A stretch of 64,000 bases of DNA from Eriocheir sinensis (lineage: Eukaryota > Arthropoda > Malacostraca > Decapoda > Varunidae), in the NCBI RefSeq assembly GCF_024679095.1, contig NW_026111294.1, positions 186,001-250,000 on the forward strand. The letters run 5' to 3'. The notes under the pieces are model-generated. The model was not told the origin of the DNA, did not search any database, and saw nothing but the letters and a program-made list of their open reading frames with translations. Below, one piece after another: positions 16,771 to 29,261 of the stretch (position 1 is the first letter of the stretch; every line of letters begins with the position of its first letter). A program made the translations under genes and the position numbers.

Positions 16771-19150
16771 CCTGTCCCTCGAACGCCTCCCACGCCACCG
16801 CCTCCTCGTTTCACTTGCAAGCAATCCCCGCCTCCGCCTCCTCTTCTCCCTCGCACGCCAACCTCTCCATAGCCTCCTCCTGTCCCTCGAACGCCAGCCT
16901 AGCCACCGCCTCCTCCTGTCCCTCGAACGCCAGCCTAGCCACCGCCTCCTCCTGTCCCTCGAACGCCACCCCCGCCACCGCCTCCTCCTGTCCCTCGAAC
17001 GCCAGCCTAGCCACCGCCTCCTCCTGTCCCTCGAACGCCAACCTCGCCACCACCTCCCCCTGTCCCTCGAACGCCAACCTCGCCACCACCTCCCCCTGTC
17101 ACTCGCACGCCAATCAGGACACCGCCTCCTTCTATCTATCGAACGCCATCCCCGCCACCGCCTACTAATGTCCCTCGCACGCCACCCCCGCCACCGCATC
17201 CTCTTGTCCCTCGCACGCCACCCAAGCCACCGCCTCCTCCTGTCCATCGCACGACACCCAAGTCACCGCCTCCTCCTTTCTCTCGCACGCCACCTACGCC
17301 ACCGAATCCTCCTGTCCCTCGAACGCCACCCACGCCACCGCCTCCTCGTTTCCCTTGCAAGCAATCCCCGCCGCCGCCTCCTCTTCTCCCTCGCACGCCA
17401 ACCTCTCCATAGCCTCCTCCTGTCACTTGAACGCCAACCTCGCCACCGCCTCCTCCTGCCCCTCGAACGCCAACCTCGCCACCGCCTCCTCCTGTCCCTC
17501 GCACGCCAACCTCGCCACCGCCTACTAATGTCCCTCGCACGCCAACCTCGCCACCACCTCCTCCTGTCCCTCGCACGCCAACCTCGCCAGCGCCTCCTCC
17601 TGTCCCTCGCACGCCAACCTCGCCAGCGCCTCCTCCTGTCCCTCGCACGCCAACCTCGCCACCGCCTCCTCCTGTCCCTCGAACGCCAACCTCGCCAGCG
17701 CCTCCTCCTGTCCCTCGCACGCCAACCTCGCCACCACCTCCCCCTGTCCCTCGAACGCCAACCTCGCCACCACCTCCCCCTGTCCCTCGAACGCCAACCT
17801 CGCCACCACCTCCCCCTGTCCCTCGAACGCCAACCTCGCCACCACCTCCCCCTGTCACTCGCACGCCAATCAGGACACCGCCTCCTTCTATCTATCGAAC
17901 GCCATCCCCGCCACCGCCTCCTAATGTCCCTCGCACGCCACCCCCGCCACCGCCTCCTAATGTCCCTCGCACGCCACCCCCGCCACCGCATCCTTCTGTC
18001 CATCCAACGCCAACCCCGCAACTGCCTCCTACTGTCCCTCTAAAGTCACCCGCGCCACCGCCTCCTCCTGTCATTCGCACGCTACCCCTGCCACCGACTC
18101 CTCCTGATTCTCGCACTACACCTCCGCCACCCAAGCGGCGGCGCCTCCTCCTGTTCATCGCACGCTAACCCCGCCATCGCCTCATATGGTTCCACGCACG
18201 CCACCCCCGCCACCGCCTCCTCCTGTCCTTCGCACGCCAACCCCGCCACCGCCCTCTATTGTCCTTCGCATGCCACCACCGCCGCCGCCTCCTCCTGTCT
18301 CTCGCACGCCGACCGCACCACCGCCTCCTTTAGTCATTCGTACGCCACCCCAGCCACTGCCTCCTCCTTTCCCTTGCACGACGCGCCGGCCACCGCCTCC
18401 TCCAGTCCTTCGTACGCAACCCCCGTCACCGCTTCTTCCTGTTTCTCAGACGGAAAACCCGCCACCGCCTCCTCCAGTCCATTCCACGCCACCTTCGCCG
18501 CAGCCTCCTCCTTTTCCCTCGCACGACACCCCCGCCGCCGCCTCCTCGTTTCCCTTGCACGACACCCCCACCGCCGCCTCCTCCTTTCCCTCACACGACA
18601 CCCCCGCCGCCGCCTCCTTGTTTCCCTCGCACGACACCCCCGCCGCCGCCTCCTCCTCTCCCTCGCACGACAACCCCGCCGCCGCCTCCTCCTTTCTCTC
18701 GCACGCCACCCATGCCACCGACTACTCCTTTCCCTCAAACGTTATCCCCGCCACCGCCTCCTCCTTTCCCTCGCACGCCACCCATGCCACCTACTACTCC
18801 TTTCCCTGAAACGTTATCCCCGCCACAGACTCCTCATTTCCCTCGCACGAAGCCCCCGCCGCCGCCTCCTCCTTTCCCTCGCACGACACCCCCGCCGTCG
18901 CCTCCTCCTTTCACTCGCACGCCACCCATGCCACCGACTACTCCTTTCCCTCAAACGTTATCCCCGCCACAGCCTCCTCATTTCCCTCGCACGCCACCCC
19001 CGCCTCCTCCTCCTACTCTCCCTCGAACGTCACCCCCGTAACCGCCTGTCCCTCGCACGCCAACCCTACCATTGCATTCTCCTGTCCCTCGCAAGCCACT
19101 CCCGCCACCACCTCCTCCTATCTATCGAACGACGCCACCTCGCATCGGCT
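16771..19150. repeat. Pyrimidine-rich minisatellite array (36-bp unit)
   Basis: Tandem array with a 36-bp period, typically CCTCGCACGCCAACCTCG followed by CCACCGCCTCCTCCTGTC; about 66 copies. It follows the AC-rich array with no gap, and both share the motif CACCACCGCC or CCACCGCC. Internal higher-order repeats are visible: the TTTCACTTGCAAGCAATCC variant recurs after 540 bp (15 units) and the CAATCAGGACACCGCC variant after 756 bp (21 units). From about 18,490 the unit shifts to a TTTCCCTCGCACGACACCCC form. Periodic ORFs (12-aa repeats such as SLERQPRHRLLL) are products of the 36-bp period, which is a multiple of three. Confidence 0.95.
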
Positions 19151-19189
19151 AAGTGGAGGCGCGGGAGGCGAGTCGAGGCTGCGGGCGGA

Positions 19190-19904
<715 letters not shown>

Positions 19905-22900
19905 CAAAACCACTTAACACATGGAAATTATTATATCTCCTATTAATTTCTATCTCGCCTTATCTGCCTGGGATGGTCTTGGGGAGGATCCGGGGAAGGG
20001 GGGTGGAGGGCCCGGGGAAGGGGTGGAGAGGGGTGAGGTTGTGGGGTTAACTGTTCCCCTTCACCCTGGCCATGCTCTCGTCCCTCCCTGGCCACCCTGT
20101 TCCGCCCACGCCGTTTAAGAGATGGCTGGAGAGATACGCCTAAGGCCTCATTCCTGTTCTCCGTAATAGCTTCCCCCTCCACTGACCCTCAACAGGAAGA
20201 GAAGGCACGTCCTCTCTCCTCGCGTTATGTGGATGCCAAAGTAAAATGTTCCAGCAGAGTTCAAAGTTCATACCGTCCACGTGTGTTAGAAGGGAAATGT
20301 TTTAATAAAGACCAGAGTTTACTGTGTCAGAGAAGGGAGAGAAAAGGAAGTAAAGAACGGCAGACAATTCTCCTCTTTTATATAGACCTACAATGCTCCT
20401 TTTATATAAACCAACAATGCTCCTTTTATATAGACCTACAACGCTCCATTTCATAGACCTACAGTTCCTCTCCACGGCTTTCACGGGACTAACTTTGTTA
20501 TGGACCCGTAACACTCACACTATGATGAAAGCAAGAACGACTACAGATAACGGTAGGTCGTGTTTTAGTTTTGGTATAGTTGGTAAGAACGTATGGCAGC
20601 TATAGCTAACGGTAGGTCGTAGGCGCATAAAAAAAATCCTCATCGTGTCACAGCCTGAAAATAAAAGATACAATATAGACTAGAGTGTAACGGTAGCATA
20701 CCTTGTCCCATTAAAAGAAATCCAACTTATAAATCTTCGCCTTATGGGTCACGTCTTCTTTTCATCGATAGTAATTCCCTCGTCCACAAACTCCAGAAAA
20801 AATGCCAGATTCACTCGTAAACTTAATATGATCCAGAGAAAGTCGGTCAACTACAAACAAAAAAATTTAAGTAATATTTTAGTAAAGAACATTCAGAGAG
20901 TATTTAAAGAGAATCATGAATAAGAAAAGTAACTGGACAGGCCGTGTAATACGCAAAAATGCCAACAGATGGACAGGGAAAGTGACAGCGTTGGAACCCA
21001 AACGTAGAAATTAGGGCAGACCAAAGACCACGAGAGATTACATTAAGAACATTTGCTTGAGCAGGATGAAGTACACTAACATCAGATAGAGGTAGAGAAC
21101 GTTTGGGAAAGTCGAACAGTTAACTAATAATGCCTGAAGATGATGATGGTGATGATGATGACGTCAGTGTGCGTGTGGAAAGGCTGACGTGAGGTGGTGC
21201 TCCAGGGCGCTCCTCACCACATAGCCAAGATACGGGCATATTATAGATCTTGGATAGGGTGTCATAAAGATGATCTCGCGTGTCCTCCGCCTCGACACGA
21301 CTCCGCCCTCCTTTCTGCCGAGTCCCACCCATATGTTGTTGTTTTTGTTTTTCATTTTATGGGGGACTAAAGGAGAAAGACGATGTGGACGAGTTTGGAG
21401 GGAGAAGGGGAGGGGAAGAGAGCGGGAGTGGACGCAAAAGTGGATGGAGGATGAAGAAGAAGACGAAGAAGAAGAAGACGAAGAAGAAGACGACGAAGAA
21501 GAAGAAGAAGAAGAAGAAGTAAAAGAAGAAAAAGAAGAAGAAGAAGAAGAAGAAATAAAGAAATTAAAAAGAAAACGAAAAGTGGAGAGGAGGAGGAGGG
21601 GGAGTAGAAGGAGAAGGAATAATAAGTAGTGGGAGGCAGGCGGACGTTGATTGCCGGTGTCGAATGGCAGGTGAGGGAGGTACCGAGTTTCCTGCTATAA
21701 TTACAATCACTGCCATGTTTACAATGACGCCCAGGGCTTCCTCTGCCACTGATCAACGATACCTTAACCTGACACGTACATAACACATCGACAGCAAAAA
21801 AAGCAGCTTAGTAAATATAAGTAAACTCGGCGCGATCCTCACTCAGCTGGTGCCGAATACGTTAGTCAAGTCGATGATTGTACCCCGCTTAGATTTTATA
21901 TTTCTACATGTCAAATTGTAGCGTGTAATTATCATGAATACACGGACTTTTAAGGGTGCGGAGCCTGTATACATCACGATCAGACTCTGCGGATGACAGG
22001 TGATGTGCAAAGATTGGCATAATTGGACTAATATACGTGTTGAAGCTCACTGAGGGTCCCGCCGGCACGAGGGGTTGCCAGACTCACTTTAAACACAAGA
22101 CCTGCGCCGAGGAAGGGAGTATGCCTCATCTTAAACCTCGCTTGCTTGTCTCAAAAATGCTATATCGGCCACGCTTCTTCATCTTTAAGATAAAGCTAAT
22201 TAACAAGAAAATATAGATGCCAGGTTTTTGTGTGTTTTAACTAACGCTCTGGACCCGGGGATTAAATACTTATCAGCCAAACTCGTACGTTTCAAGACAA
22301 AAGCTCCTGGGCAGGTACGTATCTCTAGGCTCGCTTGAAGACTGATTATAGGCGGCTGACTAGAGGACGCTGCAGTAAAACACAAGTATTGCGTTGCCCA
22401 TTCCGCTCAAAACCACTACCGCGACGCTTCCGCTGGCACATAACCATACACAATTCTAAACGGCAATCTCCTGCAAGTGGTAAACTATCATTTGGGACGC
22501 CCGTCATCGAACAGGGGCATCGACAACTTAGTGACAATGCGCCCATTTAAGTCTGAGGACGGCGCAGGGCTAAACTGACACCTATATAGACTTGGGACGC
22601 AATGCTGAAGGGGGGGTGGGGGGTACAGGAAGCTGTTTTCGTGTGTGTGTTGCTTGTTGACCCTCTCCCCCCTCCCCCACCCTCACCTCTCAACTAGTTT
22701 TTTAAAGGAGCCCACCAATATTCCAAAGAACATTCTGTGTAATGCATGGAAAATACGATTACAGTCAGAGTGCAGTGCTGGTATGGTCGAAGAAGATGCA
22801 TAGCGATTGTCGAGTATGTCGCCCATCTACCCCGTCCACCCGCCCTGCCGACACGCCGAGGTCCCCAGGGTACGCCCGTCCGCCCACCCTGATACTGGCA

Positions 22901-23250
22901 TAGATGCGTTCATGTGGCAGTGCAATGTTGGAGCCTCGTCACTCAGGTGGAATACGATGCACGCCCCCCCTCCAAGGCTGTGCAGAAGCTCCCTCAACCA
23001 CCATCTCCTAGCCGAGCAGAACCCACCCTCCCCTATTATTAATGTCCAGGACTTGGCAATTACTACTAAGCCTGTAACCTGAATAACCTTTCGGCACCAC
23101 TGCACCTGCCCCCCGCCATCACCTGTTACATGACCCACTTTGGACCTGGAGCTAGCACCGCCACAACAACTGTCTAGCGCCACCACACTGCACTGAGCCT
23201 CATCTCCACCCCCGTGCCACCAAATCATCATCAATCCCACCATCCCACAC
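19905..23250. other. Region without a recognisable gene
   Basis: I see no credible coding exon here. It contains a short tandem repeat of CTCCTTTTATATAGACCTAC units (24 bp, about four copies, 20,371-20,465), a repeated TAACGGTAGGTCGT motif (20,550 and 20,609) and a GAA/GAC purine run (21,455-21,610) that gives spurious Glu/Asp-rich ORFs. The remainder is ordinary single-copy-looking sequence. Confidence 0.6.
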
Positions 23251-23265
23251 ATATTTTAGCAGAGA

Positions 23266-23271
23266 TTTATT
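23266..23271 (-). promoter_or_regulatory. Possible polyadenylation signal (AATAAA) of the discoidin gene
   Basis: AATAAA on the minus strand, about 170 nt downstream of the stop codon of the last discoidin exon. It supports that exon being terminal. Confidence 0.45.
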
Positions 23272-23352
23272 ATTTTCAAATATATTAACACTCAAACAGA
23301 CAGAGACACGGGCATAGATAATCCTACCCCTGCCTAATGCCCCTATCTACGG

Positions 23353-23441
23353 TCTAAATACTTGCCCCTTCTAAATACTTGCCCCTGCTAAATACTTGCC
23401 CCTGCTAAATACTTGCCCCTGCTAAATACTTACCCCTACTA
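23353..23441. repeat. 17-bp tandem repeat overlapping the discoidin stop codon
   Basis: About five copies of a TAAATACTTGCCCCTGC unit. On the minus strand it forms the start of the 3' UTR, and its edge supplies the stop codon of the discoidin ORF. Confidence 0.85.
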
Positions 23442-23657
23442 AAATACAAGCCAGACACATTCACCGCAGCTGGTATCGGGCGGGACGCGGAAGAAGCCCT
23501 CGCCGCAGTCCCCTTTGTGTGGGCAGCCGATGAGGGCGGCGCACAGGGCGATGGACCTCCTCCTGCGCTGGGGGTGCGGGCGGACGTAGCGGGCCTTGAA
23601 GGGGGAGTTGAGGTAGTGGCGCCGCTCCGTGTGCTTGTCCAGGTTGCCTCCAAACAC
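23439..23657 (-). CDS. Discoidin (F5/8 type C) domain gene, C-terminal exon
   Basis: The exon starts right after an acceptor (CTGTTGCAG on the minus strand) and reads VFGGNLDKHTERRHYLNSPF, then KARYVR, SIALCAALIGC and a Cys/Gly tail (GDCGEGFFRVPPDTSCGE) to a stop; 72 codons. The family pattern is F-GN-D, P-x-x-AR-YVR, I-x-L-x-x-x-L-x-GC, which closes the beta-barrel of F5/8C domains, so the assignment is firm. Such domains bind phospholipid or glycan outside the cell. The reading frame joins in phase 0 to the exon at 40,926-41,098 across a 17.3-kb intron. The usual P-x-x-W segment is replaced by RRRR, which may be divergence or decay. A donor-like TGCG|GTGAAT just before the stop leaves open a further exon. 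The parent protein is not identified. Confidence 0.82.
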   Translation of the reverse strand: MFGGNLDKHTERRHYLNSPFKARYVRPHPQRRRRSIALCAALIGCPHKGDCGEGFFRVPPDTSCGECVWLVF

Positions 23658-23994
23658 CTGCAACAGTGCACAGGTGACGCCTCTGCCTTGGATGTACACA
23701 GAATATTGCTGGATTCGTCATGGAAACATTTGTGGTCACGGCGAACAGCATCTCGGCCGTCAATGGAGGTTAGGGGACGAGAGGGTTAGGTGCGGCCTTC
23801 ATATCCGAGGAAAAAAAGCTGCGGGTTAAAATTACACTTGTTGCCTTGACGTATTTGAAATTAGTAAGATTTTTATGTGAATTTGTGATGTGATGTGATG
23901 CTTGAATGTACTCTGAGGGCTGACTTTCTCCAGGGCGTTAGGTGAAAATTTTGGATAGGATGGTGAACCGAATAGGACTCGTATTTTTTATTTT

Positions 23995-24345
23995 ATATAT
24001 TTATCTATTTATTTATTTTGTTGATTTTTATTTATGCTTGGCCCATAGCACCGGTAGGATTTCATGCTGGGCCCTGTTGGTCGGCCCCAGCCCGTTGGTG
24101 GCACAGGCAAGTGTTTTGGTGGTGCCATTTATGCTTGGCTCATGCTGCCCCGCGGAGCTCCACTTGATCCTCTATAGAGAGTTTCGCTAGAGTCCAGGTT
24201 CATAGATGGTCTTCAGGAAAGTATATGGGTAGACTTTGGTCACTTGGTTATGACTAGAAACTGTCAGCTTGTAGCGGCGGGCGGGACTTGAACCCGGGTC
24301 TTCCACGACATCGCGCCCGCACGTAACCCACCCAACCACCGCCTG
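23995..24345 (-). mobile_element. tRNA-derived SINE, copy 1
   Basis: On the minus strand the element begins with a tRNA-like head (box A-like GGTTGGGTGGGTTACG, box B-like GGGTTCAAGTCCC), continues through a body shared with three other copies in the window (31 and 32 kb, and the 41.6-kb fragment) and ends in an A/T-rich tail (TATTTATTTATTTTG on +). Shared landmarks are CACCGGTAGG, GGTCGGCCCCAGCCCGTT and TTGGCTCATGCTGCCC. Confidence 0.8.
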
Positions 24346-24358
24346 CTCTTGAAAATAT

Positions 24359-24361
<3 letters not shown>

Positions 24362-24412
<51 letters not shown>
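24362..24412. repeat. AC microsatellite
   Basis: Pure (CA)n, about 25 repeats, beside the SINE head. Confidence 0.97.
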
Positions 24413-24415
<3 letters not shown>

Positions 24416-24651
24416 TACAGAGGCGGTACAGGTGAAGGTTGGGGGGTCCTTCGTTGAGTCCCGCCGTCGGCTAACGATTTATCAGCCATCGTCAATTAAG
24501 ATCACTCACATTCTGTTTGTAGCCCTACCTACCACGCCTTCTGCCAAAGGAAACACCGGGATGCATGAGCCAAGTAGTAAAAAAAGAAAATACCACGCAC
24601 GCTGGCTGGGACCAAGACTGGGGCTGACCACCACTGCCTCGGGACAACACA

Positions 24652-24905
24652 CCGGTGTAGGAGGTTCAGATCACTCCCCTGATTGAAATCACTCTAGAGT
24701 AGTCTGGACCTAGGATGAAATCACTCTAGAGTGATCTGGACCTAGGTTGAAATCACTCTAGAGTGATTTCAACCTGGGAAGCGATCTGAGCTTCCTGTAC
24801 TCCCTCCAGGGTCTGATTACTCCCTTATAGGTTCATAACACTTTCGTCTTTTTTCCCTATAAACAAAAAAAAAAAAAAATCCTAAGTTGACTGCCTTTAT
24901 TATAT
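24652..24905. mobile_element. Ginger1-type left terminus with CCGG target site
   Basis: CCGG at 24,652-24,655 is followed by TGTAGGAGGTTCAGATCACT and several GAAATCACTCTAGAGTGAT palindromic units. This matches, in inverse orientation, the sequence ending CCTCCTACA at 37,768 with CCGG after it. Ginger1 transposons are known for Gypsy-like TGT..ACA ends and CCGG-type target duplications. The CR1 LINE begins immediately inside it at about 24,905. Confidence 0.65.
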
Positions 24906-25291
24906 AAGAACATAAGAACGTAGGAGTCTGCAAGAGGCCGGTAGGCCTGTACAAGGCAGCTCCTTTGAACCTAAGCTCCCGTGTATCTAACCCCACCTAA
25001 TATCGCAGTCCATTAATGTATCTAATCTATTTTTTAATGTAACAATTGTATTGGCACTCACCACATGACTGCTAAGCCTATTACACTCATCCACCACTCT
25101 GTTAGTAAACCAATTTTTGCCTATGTCCCTGTTGAATCAGAATGATTCCAGTTTAAACCCATTACTTCGTGTCCTACCCGGTTCTCTTACCAACAAAACC
25201 TTATGAATATCCCCCTTATTAAAGCCCTTCATCCATTTATATACCTCAATCATGTCTCCACGCACCCTTCGCCTTTCTAGAGAATGCAAGT

Positions 25292-26281
25292 TTAACTGTT
25301 TGAGTCGTATGGCAAGTTCCTCAACCCCTGAATCATCTTAGTCATCCTCCGCTGCACCGATTCTAACATTTTGATATCCATTTTATAGTAAGGTGACCAG
25401 AACTGAGCCGCATAGTCAAGATGAGGTCTAACTAATGCTAAATACATTTTGTGGAAGACTTCGGCGCTTCTGTTGCTTACGCTACTTGAAATAAATCCCA
25501 GTACCCTATTTGAGCGATTTCTAGCTTGAATGCATTGTGCCCTTGGACGGAGATCAGAGCTCACTAAGACCCCTAAATCCGTCTCGCACCCAGACCTGCT
25601 TATGAGAGTGTCATTTAAGCAATAGTTATGTGAGGGGTTGTTCCTACCTACACTCAGAATACTGCACTTCCCTACACTGAACTCCATCTGCCATTTATCC
25701 GCCCAGTCATACAATCTGTTTAGTTCATCCTGGAGAATACTAGCGTCCTGATCCGACTCTATTATTCTACCGATCTTGGTATCATCTGCAAACTTACTGA
25801 CATCACTACTAATTCCTGTATCTAAGTCATTGATATAAATAATAAACAAAAGTCGACCTAATACCGAACCTTATGGGACCCCACCCGCAACACATCCCCA
25901 GTCAGATTTTTTACCATTGATTTGCACTCTTTGCTTCCTATTGCTAAGCCACGCCTTGACCCAGTTCAAAACTTTACCCTCTACTCCGTGAGCCTGTAGT
26001 TTAAGCAACAGTCGTTGGTGAGGAACTTTGTCAAACGCTTTACTAAAATCAAGATACATTACATCATAATTTTCATCTCTGTCAACCGCCTCAAATACTT
26101 TATTGTAAAAGGACAAGAGATTGGTGAGGCATGGCCTACCTTTCGGAAACCCATGCTGCGAGTCATGAATTAAGCTGTGTTTCTCTAGATGCTCCCGAAT
26201 GTTCCTGTCTGTTATGTACTTCTGCATCTTGCCTATAACCGATGTTAAGCTAATTGGGCGACAATTTGAAGCAGCTGACAT
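25292..26281 (-). pseudogene. CR1 reverse transcriptase, palm and C-terminal part
   Basis: Two open segments (26,281-25,871 and 25,849-25,292) read NCRPISLTSVIGKM, motif A YLDFSKAFDKVPHQRLL, then GGVP, a stop, GSVLG (a Gln codon changed to TAA at about 25,871), LLFIIYINDL and motif C KFADDTKIG. The C-terminal segment reads YWADKWQMEF-like and LGVLVSSDLRPR. Homology continues without an ORF to about 24,950 (RVRGDMIEVYKWMKGFNKGD). Known role: target-primed reverse transcription of the element RNA. The catalytic Asp residues are present, but the nonsense codon between motifs A and C breaks the protein. Confidence 0.93.
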
Positions 26282-26351
26282 GTCCCCTTTTTTTTTTAAT
26301 CGGCGTCACATTAGCTACTATCCATAGGCTGGGCACATAACTAGTATTTAC

Positions 26352-27118
26352 CAGAGCTGGGCGCGTTACTGGATTTGGGATATTCCGCTACCGCTCCTCC
26401 GCACCTCGGACGCAGGTAGTCAGCACCTGTACTTCTGCGCCTAAAATGTTTTCGCTCGATCCGCTACCGGACCTCAGCACCTCCGCTACTATACCCAAAA
26501 ATATTAAAGCGCGCCTAAAAAAAAAACTGGTCCGCATCTCAAAAAACTACTTATTCCTCCCTAATTTACATTTTCCCTTTCTTAATTAAATTCTTGCATT
26601 ACACTGGGAGGGGTCCAGCTCCATGTCAGACAAGGAAATGTCTGACGTCGCCAGCGGCGTAGGGGTTCAGGAGGCTGACGGTGCAGGCGTGCTGGTTCTG
26701 TAGCTCACGCTATTGACGCTACTATCCCCAGATACACTCCTTCTCCTGTCGCTATCACCTCTTTTCACGTATCTGTCCATGTTTATTTTTAAACACTAAA
26801 CAATTAACAATCGCAGTGAATCATTAAAAGTCAAAAGATTCTGAAAAGAAAAATAAACTTGACATAGTAATCAACTGGTAGCACATAGCCCTCCGAAATG
26901 CGCTAAAGTAATGCCGCGGACTATTTGTCGTCTTCGTTGTGGTTTTTCCTTAAAAATCTCAGGTGCAGAGGTCTGGACCCCAAATTTCGACTGTCCGCAC
27001 CTGTTACTTCCGCACCTTATAAAACTTTCCGCACTTCCGGGCTTTTGCTCCTCGTTTGGTGGTCCGCAGGTGCGGAGGAGCGGAGGTCCGGACCGAGGTG
27101 CGGAAGAGCCCAGGTATG
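26352..27118. mobile_element. hAT-like non-autonomous element inside the CR1 LINE
   Basis: 767 bp flanked by an 8-bp direct repeat, GTATTTAC (26,344-26,351 and 27,119-27,126). Ends are imperfect terminal inverted repeats: CAGAGCTGGGC at the left, and CATACCTGGGC read from the right (9 of 11 match). An 8-bp duplication and a CAG-type end fit the hAT superfamily. Subterminal CCGCACCT-like motifs recur at both ends. No transposase is seen. Removing it rejoins the LINE reading: KMSVNT on one side, SYVPSLW and ANVTPIKKK on the other. Confidence 0.8.
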
Positions 27119-27126
27119 GTATTTAC

Positions 27127-27456
27127 CGACATCTTAAAGGTGTCGGTTAGTGGGTCACTGAGTACATCACTAAATTCCTTTAATACCCTCGGAAATATCC
27201 CGTCAGGACCTGGCGACTTATTCTTCTTAAGGTTATCTATCTCATCCTGAACTACTTGCCCGGCAATGATTATATCCCTCAATTTATCGCCATCCCCGCC
27301 CTCGTACATACACCTGAACCCTTTCCGGAATAGTCGTTCGAATACTGAAAGGAAGTAGTCGTTCAACAATGTGCTCATATTTTCATAATTTTCTACTAGC
27401 TCGCCTGTGTTTGTTTTCAGCGGTCCAATTTTCTCCCGTGTTTTTGTTCTATACAT
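27127..27456 (-). pseudogene. CR1 ORF2, N-terminal part of the RT domain
   Basis: Reads NTGELVENYENMSTLLNDYF, SVFERLF, then KNKSPGPDGIFPRVLKEFSD and DTFKMSVNT, where the hAT-like element interrupts it. The SPGPDGI-P segment is the conserved block before the RT palm in CR1/Jockey-type LINEs. Confidence 0.88.
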
Positions 27457-27669
27457 CTAAGAGAAGCCTTTAGGATTACTTTTTGCCTCATTTGCTACTT
27501 TGTTCTCATAGTTCCTTTTTGCTATCCTGGTGTTTTTCTTCACTAATCTAGATAGTTAGACATACCGGCCCCTGAAATGTGTTTCACCATTCTTTATTTT
27601 CTGATAAATTCCCTTCTTTAACTCTATCTCGTGTTTTAGTCCACGAGTCATCCACTTAGGGTCATTGTT

Positions 27670-28395
27670 TTATTTTCGAGGTGTTCGCTGTGGTATATGC
27701 TGTCCTTGCCCCTCTACTATTACTCTGACTAAATTATTGTAAGACATTTCTACCTGGTTCTGCTGGCTCTCCAAGCCACCGTTCTGGCCCTCATGAATCC
27801 CTAAATTATCCCAGTTTACCCCTTCAAGATGTCTTCGAAGCCCCTCGTAATTTGCTCTTCTAAAATCTTGAACTAACACTGGGTTTGGTTCGCGGGTTAC
27901 CGCCCAGTTTAAGCTAAAACGAACCGTTCTGTGGTCACTATTTCCTAGCTCTCCGCCCACCTCCAACTCACGTAGCAAGTTCCCATTATTGGTTAGGACT
28001 AAGTCTAATATGTTATCTCCTCTGGTAGGCTCAGTAACTACCTGCTTACGGAAATTATCTTGTATAAATTCAAGAAAATCCTCGGTTTCCAGGTCACCCA
28101 CTAGGTCTTCCCAGTCTATATTCCTATAATTAAAGTCCCCCATTACGCAGACATTTCTACTCATACTCGCCCTGCCAATCTCCTGTAGTAATATACTCGT
28201 GTCCTGCATGTTAAGGTTGGGTGGCCTGTATAGAACTTCTAGAGTTAGTTTTTCTTTCCCTTTGTAAACGTCCACCCAAACTGATTCTAAATCCATGTTA
28301 GTTTTAACTGAATTGTTATCTAAACATTTAAGTGAGTCTTTAACATATAGCGCAACTCCACCTCCCTTTCTTCCCCTTCTGTCTTTGCGAAACAT
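27670..28395 (-). pseudogene. CR1 AP-type endonuclease domain
   Basis: 241-codon open segment with GGGVALYVKDSL, YRPPN, VMGDFNYRNIDWE (GDFN catalytic motif), DLVLTNN and GNSDHRTV (SDH motif). These are signature blocks of the exonuclease-endonuclease-phosphatase fold that nicks the target DNA. Upstream reading continues with stops (SSSLRNKIDLL, DIIAIT-PWI) to about 28,600, showing a decayed ORF2 start. Confidence 0.93.
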
Positions 28396-28649
28396 CTAAT
28401 AACCCGTTATCTCAAATTCCGATCTAAAATTTCTATTGGCTGTGTTTATCCATGGCTAAGTGATCGCTATTATGTCAAAATTTTCTAAACAAGATTCACC
28501 CCCTAGTAAGTCTATCTTGTTTCTGAGGCTACTGCTGTTAGTATAGAGGATTCTTAGCCCGTCCTCTGTTACCCCCCTATAATTACTTCTAAGTTGTCTG
28601 GTTGTATTATGAGCTAGATGTCCTCTCCCATTATTCCTCCCCCCCTCGT

Positions 28650-29261
28650 CTATACTAAAAAATCCGTCAGGGTACTAAGTGCTCGCTCAAGGGAGTCTGA
28701 GAGAGCCTCAACATCCTTGAACGTCAAGTGTTTCCAGTCACGGGCGTAGAGAGCGTCGTTGCCGAAGAAGAGGTCCCAATTGTCGACGAACAGCCACCCA
28801 TTGCGCTCGCAGTGTTCAGCAAGTCTGCTGTTCACTGCTATCGCCCTGGACAGCCATCCATCGCCAACGCTCCTCATTGGCAGGACGCCACACACTACTG
28901 GCGACCCCCCAGCGTCTCGTACCCTACCTAACAATTCCCTAAAACGCTGGAAAAGGTCCTTGCTTGGCACACGGGAAACGTCGTTTCCGCCACAGCTGAG
29001 AAAGAAAATGGGGTTCGATCCCTCGCTTGCCATACACGCCTCAATCCTGTCTGATATATGGCCCACCCCTGCCCCTGGGAAACACACCCTCGTCCTGTTT
29101 TTATCCTTGCAGCAAAAATACCTGTCAGCATAACGCACCTGACTATCACCACCGAGAAGCACCCGGCGGCCAGGAGAAGGACCAGAAGGGATGGGGGGTG
29201 ATGGGGGGTGGGGAGATCGGGATGGGAGGGGAGGGATCTGCTGTGAAGAACGAGGAGACAT
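28650..29261 (-). pseudogene. CR1 ORF1, SGNH/GDSL-like esterase domain
   Basis: 203-codon segment with VLLGGDSQVRYADRYF (block I, GDS nucleophile), FLSCGGNDVS (block III, GGND), PVVCGVLPM and YARDWKHLTF (block V, D-x-x-H). This esterase-like domain is known in ORF1 of CR1 elements, where it probably aids RNP or membrane association. It is preceded on the minus strand by a Pro/Ser-rich low-complexity tract (29,262-29,790). Confidence 0.85.

Noticed and set aside
13307..18043. 1,578-codon ORF crossing both satellite arrays
   Set aside because: A run-on through two repeat arrays with different compositions; not a gene.
21270..21629. Acidic ORF with long Glu/Asp and Lys/Arg runs
   Set aside because: A GAA/GAC/GGA low-complexity purine tract; no conserved domain and several overlapping frames look alike.
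22827..23252. 141-codon minus-strand ORF near the discoidin terminal exon
   Set aside because: No family motif, no splice link, and it lies across the likely polyadenylation site.
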